Part shown: positions 17,902 to 27,338 of the stretch, in pieces
Position numbering within the stretch: position 1 is the first letter of the stretch
Layout of the letters: each line of letters starts with the position of its first letter
Assembly (NCBI RefSeq): GCF_000022545.1
Contig: NC_012883.1
Location: forward strand, 1,108,276-1,172,275
DNA length: 64,000 nucleotides
Source of the DNA: Thermococcus sibiricus MM 739
GTDB taxonomy: Archaea; Methanobacteriota_B; Thermococci; Thermococcales; Thermococcaceae
Direction: 5' to 3'
Notes under the pieces: generated by a model
What the model was told of the DNA's origin: nothing
Database searches by the model: none
Seen by the model: the letters and a program-made list of their open reading frames with translations, nothing else
Translations under genes and position numbers: made by a program

Positions 17902-17931
17902 ACCTTTTTTAGTCTTATTTTTTCTTTTTAG
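17902..17931 (+). terminator. T-rich terminator
   Basis: CCTTTTTTAG then CTTATTTTTTCTTTTTAG: two oligo-T runs just after the protease stop codon, the usual archaeal intrinsic termination signal. There is no hairpin. Confidence 0.5.
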
Positions 17932-17983
17932 AGACTCTCTTCCGGATAAGTCGAGATTATGAAAAATTTAGAAAAAATAAAAC

Positions 17984-19111
17984 TCAAAGGAAAAGTCCAT
18001 TCATATTGCTCCCACTTCTAGCAGTTACTTTAATAATTCTCCTTACAATACCCTTTCTGTGGCCTATGATATAGCTTGTAGCATTATTTGAGAAGCATGA
18101 ATGGTTTGGGATTACGTTAATTTTCTCACCAACTTTAACATCCGGTTCATTCGTTACATCAATTTTTCCAACTTCCTGTGAGAGCCCAATCAATTTAGCC
18201 CTCGGATACTCAACTGCTTGTCCAAAACTACCAAGAATTTCATGGCCTCTTTTATCAAAATATAGGCTTCCAGCATTTATCAGGCCAAACCTTTTTCCAC
18301 ATCTCTCTGCTATTGAAGTTACTGTTACAAATATCGTGAGAGCGCATCTTTCCAAGTTTGCTGAACCAAAAATAAGGGCCTGTTGTCTATCGTAATAAAC
18401 ATAGTTGCCCGGGAACAGGTGAGTGTATATCTCCTCCTCGATGTCAAATCTAAATGTAGGTGTTGATCCAATCCCCACGATTTCTGGATTCATGTTCCAT
18501 TGCCTCAGAGACCTTAAAGCAATTTTCATACCCTTTGTTGCTTGCTCGGCTATTGCCTTAACCTCCTTAGGGTTTGTGGCATTATACACGTGTCCAGGGT
18601 GCGTTGTTATCCCAACAAACTCTAAGTTACTATATTCTTTCACCCTTTTCGCAAAGTTTCCCACTTTTTCAGGCTCTATACCATATCTAACTCCCCCGGT
18701 ATCCACTATGATAGTGAATTCTGCTCTTAAACCTCTCTTTTTGAGTTCTGCATCTAGGAATTCTGCGGCATCAACGCTATCAATTCTGAATATCACTCTC
18801 AATCCATCCTCAATAAGTCTTGCAACCCGAGAGAAATTTTCTTTATCCATTATTGGATATGCAAGCATTAGAGTTTCTCCTAAACCTGCTTCAGCCAAGG
18901 CCTCAGCTTCATCTATTGTACCACACAGAAACCCTCCTGCTCCTGCTTTTTTCTGAAGATTCGCCACATAAACTGATTTATGGGTTTTAACCATTGGAAA
19001 AAGCTGTTTGTTGTGTTTCTTAGCTTCTTTTGCAACCTCTTTTATGTTAAACTCCAATTTATCGAGATCAACCACCACAAGTGGAGTTGGCAGTTCTTGA
19101 ATCGAAAGCAT
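17984..19111 (-). CDS. PLP enzyme: D-threonine aldolase / D-serine dehydratase family
   Basis: 375 residues. An N-terminal alanine-racemase-type barrel carries the PLP lysine in MVKTHK (about residue 43), and a C-terminal beta domain carries the PNHSC motif whose His and Cys bind a metal (Zn or Mn) in D-serine dehydratase and D-threonine aldolase. Other family elements are TPLVVVDLDKLE at the start, VDTGGVRYG and GITTHPGHVY. It probably cleaves or dehydrates a D-3-hydroxy amino acid; the exact substrate is undecided. GGTGGG precedes ATG 19111. It stands alone and convergent with the protease gene. Confidence 0.85.
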   Translation of the reverse strand: MLSIQELPTPLVVVDLDKLEFNIKEVAKEAKKHNKQLFPMVKTHKSVYVANLQKKAGAGGFLCGTIDEAEALAEAGLGETLMLAYPIMDKENFSRVARLIEDGLRVIFRIDSVDAAEFLDAELKKRGLRAEFTIIVDTGGVRYGIEPEKVGNFAKRVKEYSNLEFVGITTHPGHVYNATNPKEVKAIAEQATKGMKIALRSLRQWNMNPEIVGIGSTPTFRFDIEEEIYTHLFPGNYVYYDRQQALIFGSANLERCALTIFVTVTSIAERCGKRFGLINAGSLYFDKRGHEILGSFGQAVEYPRAKLIGLSQEVGKIDVTNEPDVKVGEKINVIPNHSCFSNNATSYIIGHRKGIVRRIIKVTARSGSNMNGLFL

Positions 19112-19232
19112 GTTCCCACCAACCTAAACCCACTCCAATTTTCACTCTTTCAAAATATAAAATTGATTAATTATTATCCTTTAGCCCATCAAAATAATAA
19201 AAGCTAAAATAGTTGAAGAACTATACACAAAC

Positions 19233-19931
19233 ATGGACTATCGAAAAGTAGCCTTATTTATTGTGGTGCTGGTAGTTTCCTTTTCACTTCTGTTAGCATT
19301 AAAACCCTATCTCCTAGAGAAAAGAGGTGAGCTCACATACGAAGGAGAAAAAATACTCCTGCCAGAACCCAATTTAAGAGGAGAAATGAGCGTTGAGGAA
19401 GCTATTGCGAAGAGAAAAAGCATCCGAACATACAAAAACCAACCACTTAAGCTGGAAGACTTATCCCAACTCTTATGGGCCTGTCAAGGAATAACTCATG
19501 ACAAAAAAAGGAGTGCTCCAAGTGCTGGAGCCACTTATCCATTCGAAATTTTTGTTGTAGTTGGAAGTGTAGAAAGACTAAAACCTGGCATATACCATTA
19601 CAACCCATTCGAACACAGTATAACATTAGTTAAAGAGGGAGATTTTAGGAAAGAACTCCAAAAAGCAGCTCTAGACCAAAAGTGGGTTGGGGATGCTGCT
19701 ATAGATATCATACTCGTTGCATTTTATGAGAGAACAACAAAAGTTTACGGGGAGAGGGGAATAAGATACGTCCACATGGAAGCTGGGCATATAGGACAGA
19801 ATATCTACCTCCAAGCCACAGCCTTAAACTTGGGAACAGTAGCTATTGGGGCTTTTTACGATGAAGAAGTTGCCGAAATTATTGGAACAAACGGGGCCCC
19901 TCTTTATATATTCCCCGTAGGGAGGGTTTAG
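19233..19931 (+). CDS. SagB-type nitroreductase with N-terminal membrane anchor
   Basis: 232 residues. A transmembrane helix (about 7-26) precedes an FMN-dependent nitroreductase domain: RKSIRTYKNQPLKLEDLSQLLWACQG and SAPSAGATYPFEI are characteristic of the SagB-like branch, and the C-terminal part has VHMEAGHIGQN and PVGRV. SagB homologues in thiazole/oxazole peptide clusters oxidise azolines; no cyclodehydratase was seen here, so a free-standing flavin reductase is more likely. No ribosome binding site is obvious, suggesting a leaderless transcript. A 59-residue membrane protein follows 1 base downstream. Confidence 0.82.
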   Translation: MDYRKVALFIVVLVVSFSLLLALKPYLLEKRGELTYEGEKILLPEPNLRGEMSVEEAIAKRKSIRTYKNQPLKLEDLSQLLWACQGITHDKKRSAPSAGATYPFEIFVVVGSVERLKPGIYHYNPFEHSITLVKEGDFRKELQKAALDQKWVGDAAIDIILVAFYERTTKVYGERGIRYVHMEAGHIGQNIYLQATALNLGTVAIGAFYDEEVAEIIGTNGAPLYIFPVGRV

Positions 19932-19932
19932 T

Positions 19933-20112
19933 ATGGTAGTTTTGGATCATTACACCCTTGGATACATAACCTTCGGCCTTATGAACCTCTCAATGCTTAG
20001 TGGAGCTTTTATCTTCCTTTCTAAAAAGAAAGGCCTATGGACAAAACTCCACATTTTGATAAGTATCCTAGCTTACATCCTTATGGTCTGGACAATATGG
20101 ATAGTTAGATAA
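19933..20112 (+). CDS. Small two-helix membrane protein
   Basis: 59 codons starting MVVLDHYTLGYITFGLMNL and ending in WTIWIVR. Two hydrophobic segments (about 9-29 and 40-57) are separated by a basic loop KKKGLWTK. It begins one base after the nitroreductase stop, so it is probably its partner, perhaps a membrane electron-transfer or anchoring subunit. The family was not recognised. Confidence 0.6.
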   Translation: MVVLDHYTLGYITFGLMNLSMLSGAFIFLSKKKGLWTKLHILISILAYILMVWTIWIVR

Positions 20113-20152
20113 ACTTATTAATGCTTTTTTCCATATTTTATCGGTGATAACA

Positions 20153-20521
20153 ATGTTCGTTAGCCATTACCAAGATGTCGAAGAAAAAGAAGTCACGATG
20201 GAAGGCGTTGAAAACACAACAATCAGATGGCTTATCTCTCCGAAAATTGGGGCTAAAAACTTCGCAATGAGATATTTCGTCATTAAAAAGGGCGGGAAAA
20301 TTCCTATCCACCAGCATGACTGGGAGCATGAAATATTCATCGTAAAAGGAGAAGGTTACATAACAAATGGTAGGAAAACCATAAAAGTTGTTCCAGGGAG
20401 CTTTTTGTACGTTCCACCGAACGAACCGCATGCATATGAAAATCCAGAATCAGAGACCTTTGAATTCTTGTGCCTCATTCCAGTTAAAGAGGAAAATGTC
20501 CCTCCAGAGGAAAAAGATTAA
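20153..20521 (+). CDS. Cupin-domain protein
   Basis: 122 residues, a single small cupin beta-barrel. Cupin motif 1 is HQHDWEHEIFIVKGEG with the His-x-His and Glu metal ligands, and motif 2 is PGSFLYVPPNEPHAYEN with the third His. All four expected ligands are present, so it should bind a metal. ATG 20153 follows GGTGAT; the GTG at 20144 is part of that site. Substrate unknown; it stands alone. Confidence 0.83.
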   Translation: MFVSHYQDVEEKEVTMEGVENTTIRWLISPKIGAKNFAMRYFVIKKGGKIPIHQHDWEHEIFIVKGEGYITNGRKTIKVVPGSFLYVPPNEPHAYENPESETFEFLCLIPVKEENVPPEEKD

Positions 20522-20643
20522 ACACTTTCACTTTCTTTTTTCAGTTTATTATTTAAATTATAATGTTCTGTGAACCAACCCAGGCAATGCAACATAACCG
20601 AAATCTTTAAAAATCGCATGCAACATAGGTTGAGCGGGCTTTA

Positions 20644-21927
20644 ATGGCAAATGGAATTAAAATCGGAATTGAAGAAAAAGTAGAATCGAAGAAAGTTATT
20701 CTTTTAGGATTTCAACATGTCCTTGCAATGTTTGGGGCAACTGTTACAGTGCCTCTTGTTGTTGGAACAGCAATTGGACTTAATGGAAGAGACATTGCCC
20801 TCTTAATTCAAGTAGTCTTGCTAGCCATGGGAATAGCAACTCTTTTACAGACAACTATAGGATCCAGATACCCAATAGTTCAAGGATCCAGTTTTGCCTT
20901 TATTCCGGGGCTCATAAGTATAGGAAATAACTTAGGATTACCTGCCGTAGAAGGAGCTTTGATAATTGGCGGATTAATAGAAGCTACAATAGGGACCTTT
21001 GGAATCATTGGAAAACTCAAAAAGCTCTTTTCACCTGTTGTTACTGGGGTCACAATAATGCTTATAGGATTTTCACTTGCTCATGTAGCCGTAAAGTACA
21101 CATTTAACTTCTTTGCTGACCCAAATGGGACAAGTATTCCAAAAGCATTCTTTATAGCACTAATAACCTTTGCAACCACTATGTATATAGCACTTAAAGG
21201 AAAAAGGTCATTGAGAGCAATGCCTGTAATCGCAGGAGCGTTTGTGGGTTATACAGCAAGTATAATTTTGGGAATGGCTGATTTCACACTTGTAAGGGAA
21301 CTTCCACTTATAAATATTCCAAAACCTCTTCCATGGGGAACTCCAGTATTTAATGCAACTGCAATAATAACCCTTCTCTTTGCTTTCATGGTGAGTATCA
21401 TAGAAAGTGTAGGAGATTATCATGCGATTTCAGCAATAGCCGAAGCCCCAATAACAAACAAAAACATCAACAGAGGAATCATGAGTGAAGGATTGGCATG
21501 TTCATTAGCTGGAATTCTTGGAGCCTGCGGGACTACAAGTTATTCCGAAAATATTGGACTCGTAGCTCTAACAAAAATTGCAAGCAGACAAGTAGTCCAA
21601 GTAGGTGGGGTAATACTAGTACTCCTAGCTATGATTCCCAAATTCTCCGGAATTTTGGCCTCAATGCCTCATCCTGTACTTGGAGGCCTTACAATAGCAC
21701 TTTACGGTATGATAAGCGTCACAGGGCTTAGATTAATAAAGGATAAAGTTGAGTTAAATGATAGAAACATGTTCATAATTGCAAGTGCACTAATAATCGG
21801 GTTGGGCGCTCCTCAACTACCTCCTGAATTCCTTGAACATTTCCCTCAAATTGTTAGTAGTATTTTAGAGTCAGGAATGGCTATTGGGGCTCTAACTGCC
21901 ATACTACTTGATCAGATTTTGAGGTGA
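20644..21927 (+). CDS. uraA: Uracil permease (NCS2 family)
   Basis: 427 residues with about 12-14 hydrophobic helices. It belongs to the nucleobase-cation symporter-2 family: GFQHVLAMFGATVTVPLVVG at the N-terminus, GSSFAFIPG, the central FMVSIIESVGDYHAISAIAE carrying a substrate-binding Glu, and GILGACGTTSYSENIG. Uracil is the likely substrate because uracil phosphoribosyltransferase follows 6 bases later. A TATA-like CTTTAAAAAT near 20602-20612 serves the pair. Confidence 0.92.
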   Translation: MANGIKIGIEEKVESKKVILLGFQHVLAMFGATVTVPLVVGTAIGLNGRDIALLIQVVLLAMGIATLLQTTIGSRYPIVQGSSFAFIPGLISIGNNLGLPAVEGALIIGGLIEATIGTFGIIGKLKKLFSPVVTGVTIMLIGFSLAHVAVKYTFNFFADPNGTSIPKAFFIALITFATTMYIALKGKRSLRAMPVIAGAFVGYTASIILGMADFTLVRELPLINIPKPLPWGTPVFNATAIITLLFAFMVSIIESVGDYHAISAIAEAPITNKNINRGIMSEGLACSLAGILGACGTTSYSENIGLVALTKIASRQVVQVGGVILVLLAMIPKFSGILASMPHPVLGGLTIALYGMISVTGLRLIKDKVELNDRNMFIIASALIIGLGAPQLPPEFLEHFPQIVSSILESGMAIGALTAILLDQILR

Positions 21928-21933
21928 TGAAAA

Positions 21934-22632
21934 ATGATAAAGGATGAAAGATGGGAGAAAGTTTACTCATTTGACGACTCTCCATATTTGATGGAAATTT
22001 TAACAGAGCTAAGGAATAAAGACACTGATTCAATCGCCTTTAGAAAAGGCCTTGTAAAACTTGGAAGATATATGGGATATGAAATTATTAAAACAATGGA
22101 TGTTGAAAAAATAAAGATAGAAACCCCCTTAGAAGAGACCGAAGGTATAATAGTTAAGGACAGGAAAAACGTGGTTATAGTGACAGTGCTAAGAGCTGCA
22201 GTCCCACTGATGGAGGGCCTTGTAAAAGTCTTTGAACATGCCAGGATTGGAATAGTCTCAGCTTCAAGAGGAAAAGCTCCCAAGTTTGAAATAGAAATGA
22301 ATTACGTTAAAATTCCTCAGATAACTCCAGAAGATACTGTGATAGTCGCAGATCCAATGATAGCCACAGGCTCAACGCTAATAACAGTCATGGAAGAAAT
22401 TAAAAAATATGGAACACCCAAACGTCTTATAGTCCTTGGTATCCTCGCTGCACCAGAGGGAATAAACAGAATAAAGGAAAAGTTCCCAGAGGCAGAGATA
22501 TTCGTCACACAAATAGACAGGGGGCTTAATAGCAAAGGCTACATCTTACCAGGTCTTGGAGATGCAGGTGATAGGGCATTTGGTGCACCAATCAAAATCC
22601 CCACTCTTCCTCAGGTTCACACAATCGATTAG
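21934..22632 (+). CDS. upp: Uracil phosphoribosyltransferase
   Basis: Makes UMP from uracil and PRPP for pyrimidine salvage. 232 residues. It has [13 protein letters not shown] (the flexible arm region), the PRPP loop [15 protein letters not shown] and the C-terminal uracil-binding [22 protein letters not shown] precedes ATG 21934, coupled to the permease, so uptake and trapping of uracil are made together. Confidence 0.94.
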   Translation: MIKDERWEKVYSFDDSPYLMEILTELRNKDTDSIAFRKGLVKLGRYMGYEIIKTMDVEKIKIETPLEETEGIIVKDRKNVVIVTVLRAAVPLMEGLVKVFEHARIGIVSASRGKAPKFEIEMNYVKIPQITPEDTVIVADPMIATGSTLITVMEEIKKYGTPKRLIVLGILAAPEGINRIKEKFPEAEIFVTQIDRGLNSKGYILPGLGDAGDRAFGAPIKIPTLPQVHTID

Positions 22633-22676
22633 CGAAAACTTAATAGCTTATCCCTCTTAATATTTTTCTGATCACT

Positions 22677-23168
22677 ATGGCAAGTGTTGATGAAATAGAC
22701 AAGAAACTTTTAATAGAGCTTAGAAAAAACGGAAGGGCCACTTTGACTGAATTAAGTAAAAAATTGGGCCTATCTGTTGCTAGCATAAAGAATAGGGTAG
22801 ACAAACTCGAACGGGTTGGTGCCATAAAAGGTTACTCCACTCTTGTCGAGCCTACATTTCTTGAAGAGTATCTTCAAGCTTTAATAGAGCTGGAACTTTT
22901 GGTGGAGGATCCAAGAACTGACTTAACTTTGCATGAAATCGGAAAATTAGATAATGTATTGGGAATTTATAAAAAAACCGGGGAATTTCAAATCTTAATA
23001 CGGGCCAATTTTAAAAGTATGGAGGATTTAAGAGAATTTTTGGATCTTCTTTCCAAAAAATATCTACGCAAAAATCTACGACGCTGGCGAGTCACCATAG
23101 TACTAGAGGTACTTAAAGACGGAGGTGTCTCACTTTCCAGAGAAAACCAACGTAGAAACTCTAGGTGA
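22677..23168 (+). CDS. Lrp/AsnC family transcriptional regulator
   Basis: 163 residues: an N-terminal helix-turn-helix (DEIDKKLLIELRKNGRATLTE, GLSVASIKNRVDKLE, about residues 5-45) followed by a RAM-like ligand domain that is more divergent than usual. The C-terminal tail is basic. The effector is unknown. The ASH-Ski2 helicase gene starts 6 bases after its stop, so the two are cotranscribed. Confidence 0.82.
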   Translation: MASVDEIDKKLLIELRKNGRATLTELSKKLGLSVASIKNRVDKLERVGAIKGYSTLVEPTFLEEYLQALIELELLVEDPRTDLTLHEIGKLDNVLGIYKKTGEFQILIRANFKSMEDLREFLDLLSKKYLRKNLRRWRVTIVLEVLKDGGVSLSRENQRRNSR

Positions 23169-23174
23169 ACAAAA

Positions 23175-25679
23175 ATGCTTTTTGTAATTAGAAAGGGAAA
23201 AAAAGAAGACGAGCTTGAAGCATTTTACATTGAAAATGAACCCGAAAAACTTTCCCAGGTTCAAAATTTAAAAGCGGAGAGAATTTTCAGGTTGATAATG
23301 CGAGATAAACGGCTTTTCAAGGTCTTGGAAGGGAGCAAATACCAAAATCCAAAAGAGATTGAAAAGATGCTGAGAACTGCAAAAATTGTTTTAACTTCTG
23401 ATGCAGCGGGATGGGAGGAATATTTTAAAATCAGGCTCCAAAACAAAAAAGTAGGGAAAGCAGAGCTTTGCAGACTTTGTTTTTTAAATGGAAAAATAAC
23501 CGTGCTAACTGAAGGAAACAGGATAAGATATCACCACGAATTTATCTGTGAGAGCTGTGCAGAGGAAGAACTAAAGAATGAACTCCGCTACAGATTTAGA
23601 AGTCTCGGAATGTTTGATCAAGCGAAAAAACTCCTCGAACGATTTAGGGATTTGAATAAAGTAATGGCTATTTTTGATCCCCGTTTTGATCCAACAAAGA
23701 ATCCAGATGTTACGAAATGGGATGAACTAGAGCCAAAGCATATCAAGGTTAAAGAGCTATCCATAGATGAGATAAACATTCCCGAGGAGTTCAAGCGAGT
23801 TTTAAAAGAAGAAGGCGTTTCAAAGCTCCTTCCAGTCCAAAGTTTGGCCATAAAAAACGGTCTTCTTGAGGGAGAGAACTTACTGGTAGTTTCCGCCACG
23901 GCAAGTGGAAAGACTCTCATCGGGGAACTCGGGGGAGTTCCCAAGGCTTTCAATGGGAAAAAACTCCTCTTTCTCGTTCCCCTTGTTGCTCTGGCAAATC
24001 AGAAGTATGAAGATTTTAAGAAGAGGTACTCTAAATTGGGACTTAAAGTTGCCATAAGAGTGGGAATGAGCAGGATAAAGACAAAAGATGAACTTGTTGT
24101 TGTAGATACCGGAATAGATGCCGACATAATTGTTGGAACTTATGAAGGCATTGACTATCTCCTCAGGGCAGGAAGAAAAATAGGGAACGTTGGGACGATA
24201 GTCATAGATGAAATACACATGCTTGATGACGAAGAGAGGGGAGCCAGGCTCGATGGTCTTATTGCAAGGCTCAGAAAGCTCTATCCAAATGCCCAGTTTA
24301 TTGGGCTTAGTGCCACCATTGGAAACCCTCAAGAGCTCGCAAAAGAACTTGGATTAAAGATTGTTCTATATGATGAAAGGCCCGTTGCACTTGAAAGGCA
24401 CGTCATTATTGCTAGAAATGAGAGTGAGAAGTGGCGCTATGTAGCTCAGCTGTGCAAGGCTGAAACAATGAGGAAATCCCCCCAAGGGTTTAAGGGACAG
24501 AACATAGTTTTTACTTACTCAAGAAAGAGATGTCACGAACTTGCGGCGTTTTTAACGAGTAAAGGCTTGAAGGCAAAGCCCTATCACAGCGGCTTGCCCT
24601 ACCACCAAAGAAAGCTTACCGAAATGGAATTCCAAGCCCAAATGCTCGATGTGGTTGTAACTACAGCCGCATTAGGAGCCGGAGTGGACTTTCCAGCATC
24701 CCAGGTAATATTCGAAAGCCTCGCAATGGGTAACAAATGGCTTAGCGTTAGGGAGTTCCACCAGATGCTCGGAAGGGCCGGAAGACCTTTATACCATGAT
24801 AAGGGTAAAGTTTACCTCATAGTCGAGCCCGGAAGGAACTATTCCTCACAGATGGAAGGGAGTGAAGACGAAATAGCGTTTAAACTACTCACCGCACCAA
24901 TAGAACCCGTTTACGTAGAGTGGAGCGATGAAATGGAGCAAGATCAGGTTTTAGCTCACTCATGTGTCTTTTCATATTTGGACGATATAGAAGAAGTCCA
25001 AAACATGTGTTTGGGTGCAAACCAAAGTGCCGAAAAAGTTCTTGAAAAGCTTGAGGAGTTTGAATTTGTAAAGTTGAGGGGTAAGCTTGTAAACGTTACA
25101 CCCTACGGAAGAGCCGTTAGTATGAGCTTTTTACTGCCAAAAGAAGCTCAGTTCATAAGAGAAAACCTCTTCAAGAAGCATCCAAGGGAGATTGCGATTA
25201 AGCTGCAGCCATTTGAGAACGTTTATCTTTCCGGAGTTATTCAGAGAGAGCTTGAAAATGCCGTTAGAGGAAGGCTGAGCAGCAACATCTTTTCCCCAAG
25301 CTTTGCTTCGATTTTAGAGGAGCTTGAAAAAGTTCTGCCAGAGGTTAGTCCAAATGTGCAGGATAAACTGTTTTTAATTTACCAAGACTTCTTCATGTGC
25401 GAGGAAGAGGAGTGCACCGAATATGCCATGGAGAGAGTTTCATCGCTTGTAATCGAGCTCAGAAGGCAGGGAAAACATCCGACTCAAATAGCGGAATACT
25501 TCAGAAGGCAGTACTCCCTTGTGGTCTACCCGGGAGACGTCTTTACATGGCTCGACGGCACAATAAGGAAGCTCGAAGCCATTGAGAGAATTACAAAGGT
25601 GTTTAGAGCCAAGAAAGCTGAATTCGAGGCAAGAACCTTGAGAAGAGAGCTCGAAGAGGGAAGAAAGTTAAGAGATTAA
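23175..25679 (+). CDS. Archaeal Ski2-like helicase (ASH-Ski2, COG1202)
   Basis: 834-residue superfamily 2 helicase specific to archaea. The N-terminal region has a CxxC...CxxC zinc element (CRLC about residue 98, CESC about 124). The helicase core has Walker A ATASGKT (about 241-247), DEIH (about 344), SATIG and the C-terminal HQMLGRAGRP motif VI; a winged-helix/ratchet-like region follows. The family member of Pyrococcus is reported to associate with aRNase J and the exosome in RNA processing; that is established knowledge, not seen here. AGGTGA precedes ATG 23175. Confidence 0.9.
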   Translation: MLFVIRKGKKEDELEAFYIENEPEKLSQVQNLKAERIFRLIMRDKRLFKVLEGSKYQNPKEIEKMLRTAKIVLTSDAAGWEEYFKIRLQNKKVGKAELCRLCFLNGKITVLTEGNRIRYHHEFICESCAEEELKNELRYRFRSLGMFDQAKKLLERFRDLNKVMAIFDPRFDPTKNPDVTKWDELEPKHIKVKELSIDEINIPEEFKRVLKEEGVSKLLPVQSLAIKNGLLEGENLLVVSATASGKTLIGELGGVPKAFNGKKLLFLVPLVALANQKYEDFKKRYSKLGLKVAIRVGMSRIKTKDELVVVDTGIDADIIVGTYEGIDYLLRAGRKIGNVGTIVIDEIHMLDDEERGARLDGLIARLRKLYPNAQFIGLSATIGNPQELAKELGLKIVLYDERPVALERHVIIARNESEKWRYVAQLCKAETMRKSPQGFKGQNIVFTYSRKRCHELAAFLTSKGLKAKPYHSGLPYHQRKLTEMEFQAQMLDVVVTTAALGAGVDFPASQVIFESLAMGNKWLSVREFHQMLGRAGRPLYHDKGKVYLIVEPGRNYSSQMEGSEDEIAFKLLTAPIEPVYVEWSDEMEQDQVLAHSCVFSYLDDIEEVQNMCLGANQSAEKVLEKLEEFEFVKLRGKLVNVTPYGRAVSMSFLLPKEAQFIRENLFKKHPREIAIKLQPFENVYLSGVIQRELENAVRGRLSSNIFSPSFASILEELEKVLPEVSPNVQDKLFLIYQDFFMCEEEECTEYAMERVSSLVIELRRQGKHPTQIAEYFRRQYSLVVYPGDVFTWLDGTIRKLEAIERITKVFRAKKAEFEARTLRRELEEGRKLRD

Positions 25680-25874
25680 AACAGCGCACCTTTTTGTTAC
25701 AATGTTATACATAAACCAAAGTTCCGATGAGGTTTTGAAAAACTCAAATAACTTTTTTCCTTACACTCCTTCCGAGTTTTACTAAGGTTACATAAGGTTT
25801 CCAACATCCAAACTCTGTGTTCTTAGCCTTATTATCTCATGGAAACTTTCTGCATCATTAGACAGCCTTTGATA

Positions 25875-27323
25875 CTATTCATGTCTTTCGTTTCTGTAGC
25901 GAAGATGTTGCTCAAATCTTTCGAGCAACAAATAGTTTAGTTTCAATATCAACCAAAGAACAAAAGTGCTTATCGTTCCTACAGTCAAGACAAATAGGGA
26001 GTACCTCATAGTGATTAACCCCATTATCGCAGCCAAACCAACGAAGAAAAGGACGGGAGCTAACAGAAATCCAAAGAGGGTGTGTTTTCTATATGTTGCA
26101 AGCACTATAAGCGTCCAGGCTATGTAAATCTTAAACATGACTTGAGGGGAAATATCATCAATCGTGGGATACAATACTGCGATTGCTCCAATAGAGCTCA
26201 CTAAGCTGAGTATAAGTTCTCTCTTTTTAAGCCGTGATATGTTTGGACCAATCAACACTATACTAACAGCGACCAGAAGAGTAAATATCCCCCTTTCGGT
26301 AACGAAACCTCTCCAGAGATTAAGTGGGCCGACATATTCCCATAACATGATCAAAATCGAATCCCTTGGAACATACGCATATCCATTAATCTTGGGTAAA
26401 ACTATTTTATCCAGGTGGTCTAATTCGCCGTAGGGAATCTGTTTGAAATAATTACCAGCTTGCCCAAATTTAAATGCTGGATCTCCCAAAACTACAACTT
26501 TTGGAGAAATGCCAATCTTCATAAAGTATGCATTGTTTATTTGTGCGAGTTTTCCTATTGTGTAGTTTGAAATCCAGTATTCTGGAGGAAAATACGAAAC
26601 CCCACCGGAGTCCACAGATGCCACTATTGCGAGAGAACCATTTCCCAAGAGGGAGAGAGCTATCGGATTCGTTGTGAGCCATATCATTCCCACGCTACAT
26701 GATTCAAATACAAATACCTTTTCCCTGACATCTCCCATATGATCCTCGTCAAATCTCCAGTAACCTAAATCTACTCCAGAAGGATCACCGTGCCCGGCGA
26801 TCCAAATTAATGAGGCGTCTTTTGAATATTTCAAATAATTCTCATATGTTGCATATCTACCGTGTAAGTAATACATGCTCCCATTAAGCCTTATTTTGGA
26901 GGAACAATGAGGACAGACGAAGAGAGCACGAGGATTCTTATTTCTGTGTGTTTGTATCACAGCGTTTGTCCATTCCTTAAACCGTATATAGCTGTCTACA
27001 GGCAAAAATCCTATGACTGGGTCATAAATTCCATCCCCATCATAATCAAGTTTTCTATAGAGGGAATACACTAATTCACTGTTAAATTCTGAGCTGTTAA
27101 CTACAAACAGCACGGTGTCATCACTTCCCAAGAATGTCAAATTTGAGTAAGAGATATTCACCATTATAGCGGTTCCATTATGAATCTTCGTAACACCCTC
27201 AGCTAGCTCTGATAGAGATGACAAAGAAGAATCAAGAACTACATAATATTCTGCCAAAGCTGGAGGTAACGTCATGAAGAATAAGGACACCACTAAGAGT
27301 AAGCAAATAAAATATCTCTTCAC
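25875..27323 (-). CDS. Gingipain (C25)-like membrane cysteine peptidase
   Basis: 482 residues. Signal peptide (1-24), an extracellular domain, then about four transmembrane helices (about 330-470). The outer domain has the clan CD layout: DYDGDGIYDPVIGFLPVDS (about 93-111), as in gingipain-type proteins, His178 in WIAGHGD and Cys209 in FESCSVG, each after a hydrophobic strand. This would be the His-Cys dyad of a C25-like peptidase. A CPHC pair (137-140) may bind metal. GTG 27323 follows AGGTGAG. It lies 15 bases after a radical SAM maturase, suggesting joint action on a peptide or surface protein. The catalytic assignment is by motif only. Confidence 0.65.
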   Translation of the reverse strand: MKRYFICLLLVVSLFFMTLPPALAEYYVVLDSSLSSLSELAEGVTKIHNGTAIMVNISYSNLTFLGSDDTVLFVVNSSEFNSELVYSLYRKLDYDGDGIYDPVIGFLPVDSYIRFKEWTNAVIQTHRNKNPRALFVCPHCSSKIRLNGSMYYLHGRYATYENYLKYSKDASLIWIAGHGDPSGVDLGYWRFDEDHMGDVREKVFVFESCSVGMIWLTTNPIALSLLGNGSLAIVASVDSGGVSYFPPEYWISNYTIGKLAQINNAYFMKIGISPKVVVLGDPAFKFGQAGNYFKQIPYGELDHLDKIVLPKINGYAYVPRDSILIMLWEYVGPLNLWRGFVTERGIFTLLVAVSIVLIGPNISRLKKRELILSLVSSIGAIAVLYPTIDDISPQVMFKIYIAWTLIVLATYRKHTLFGFLLAPVLFFVGLAAIMGLITMRYSLFVLTVGTISTFVLWLILKLNYLLLERFEQHLRYRNERHE

Positions 27324-27338
27324 TCACTCTCACCTTCC

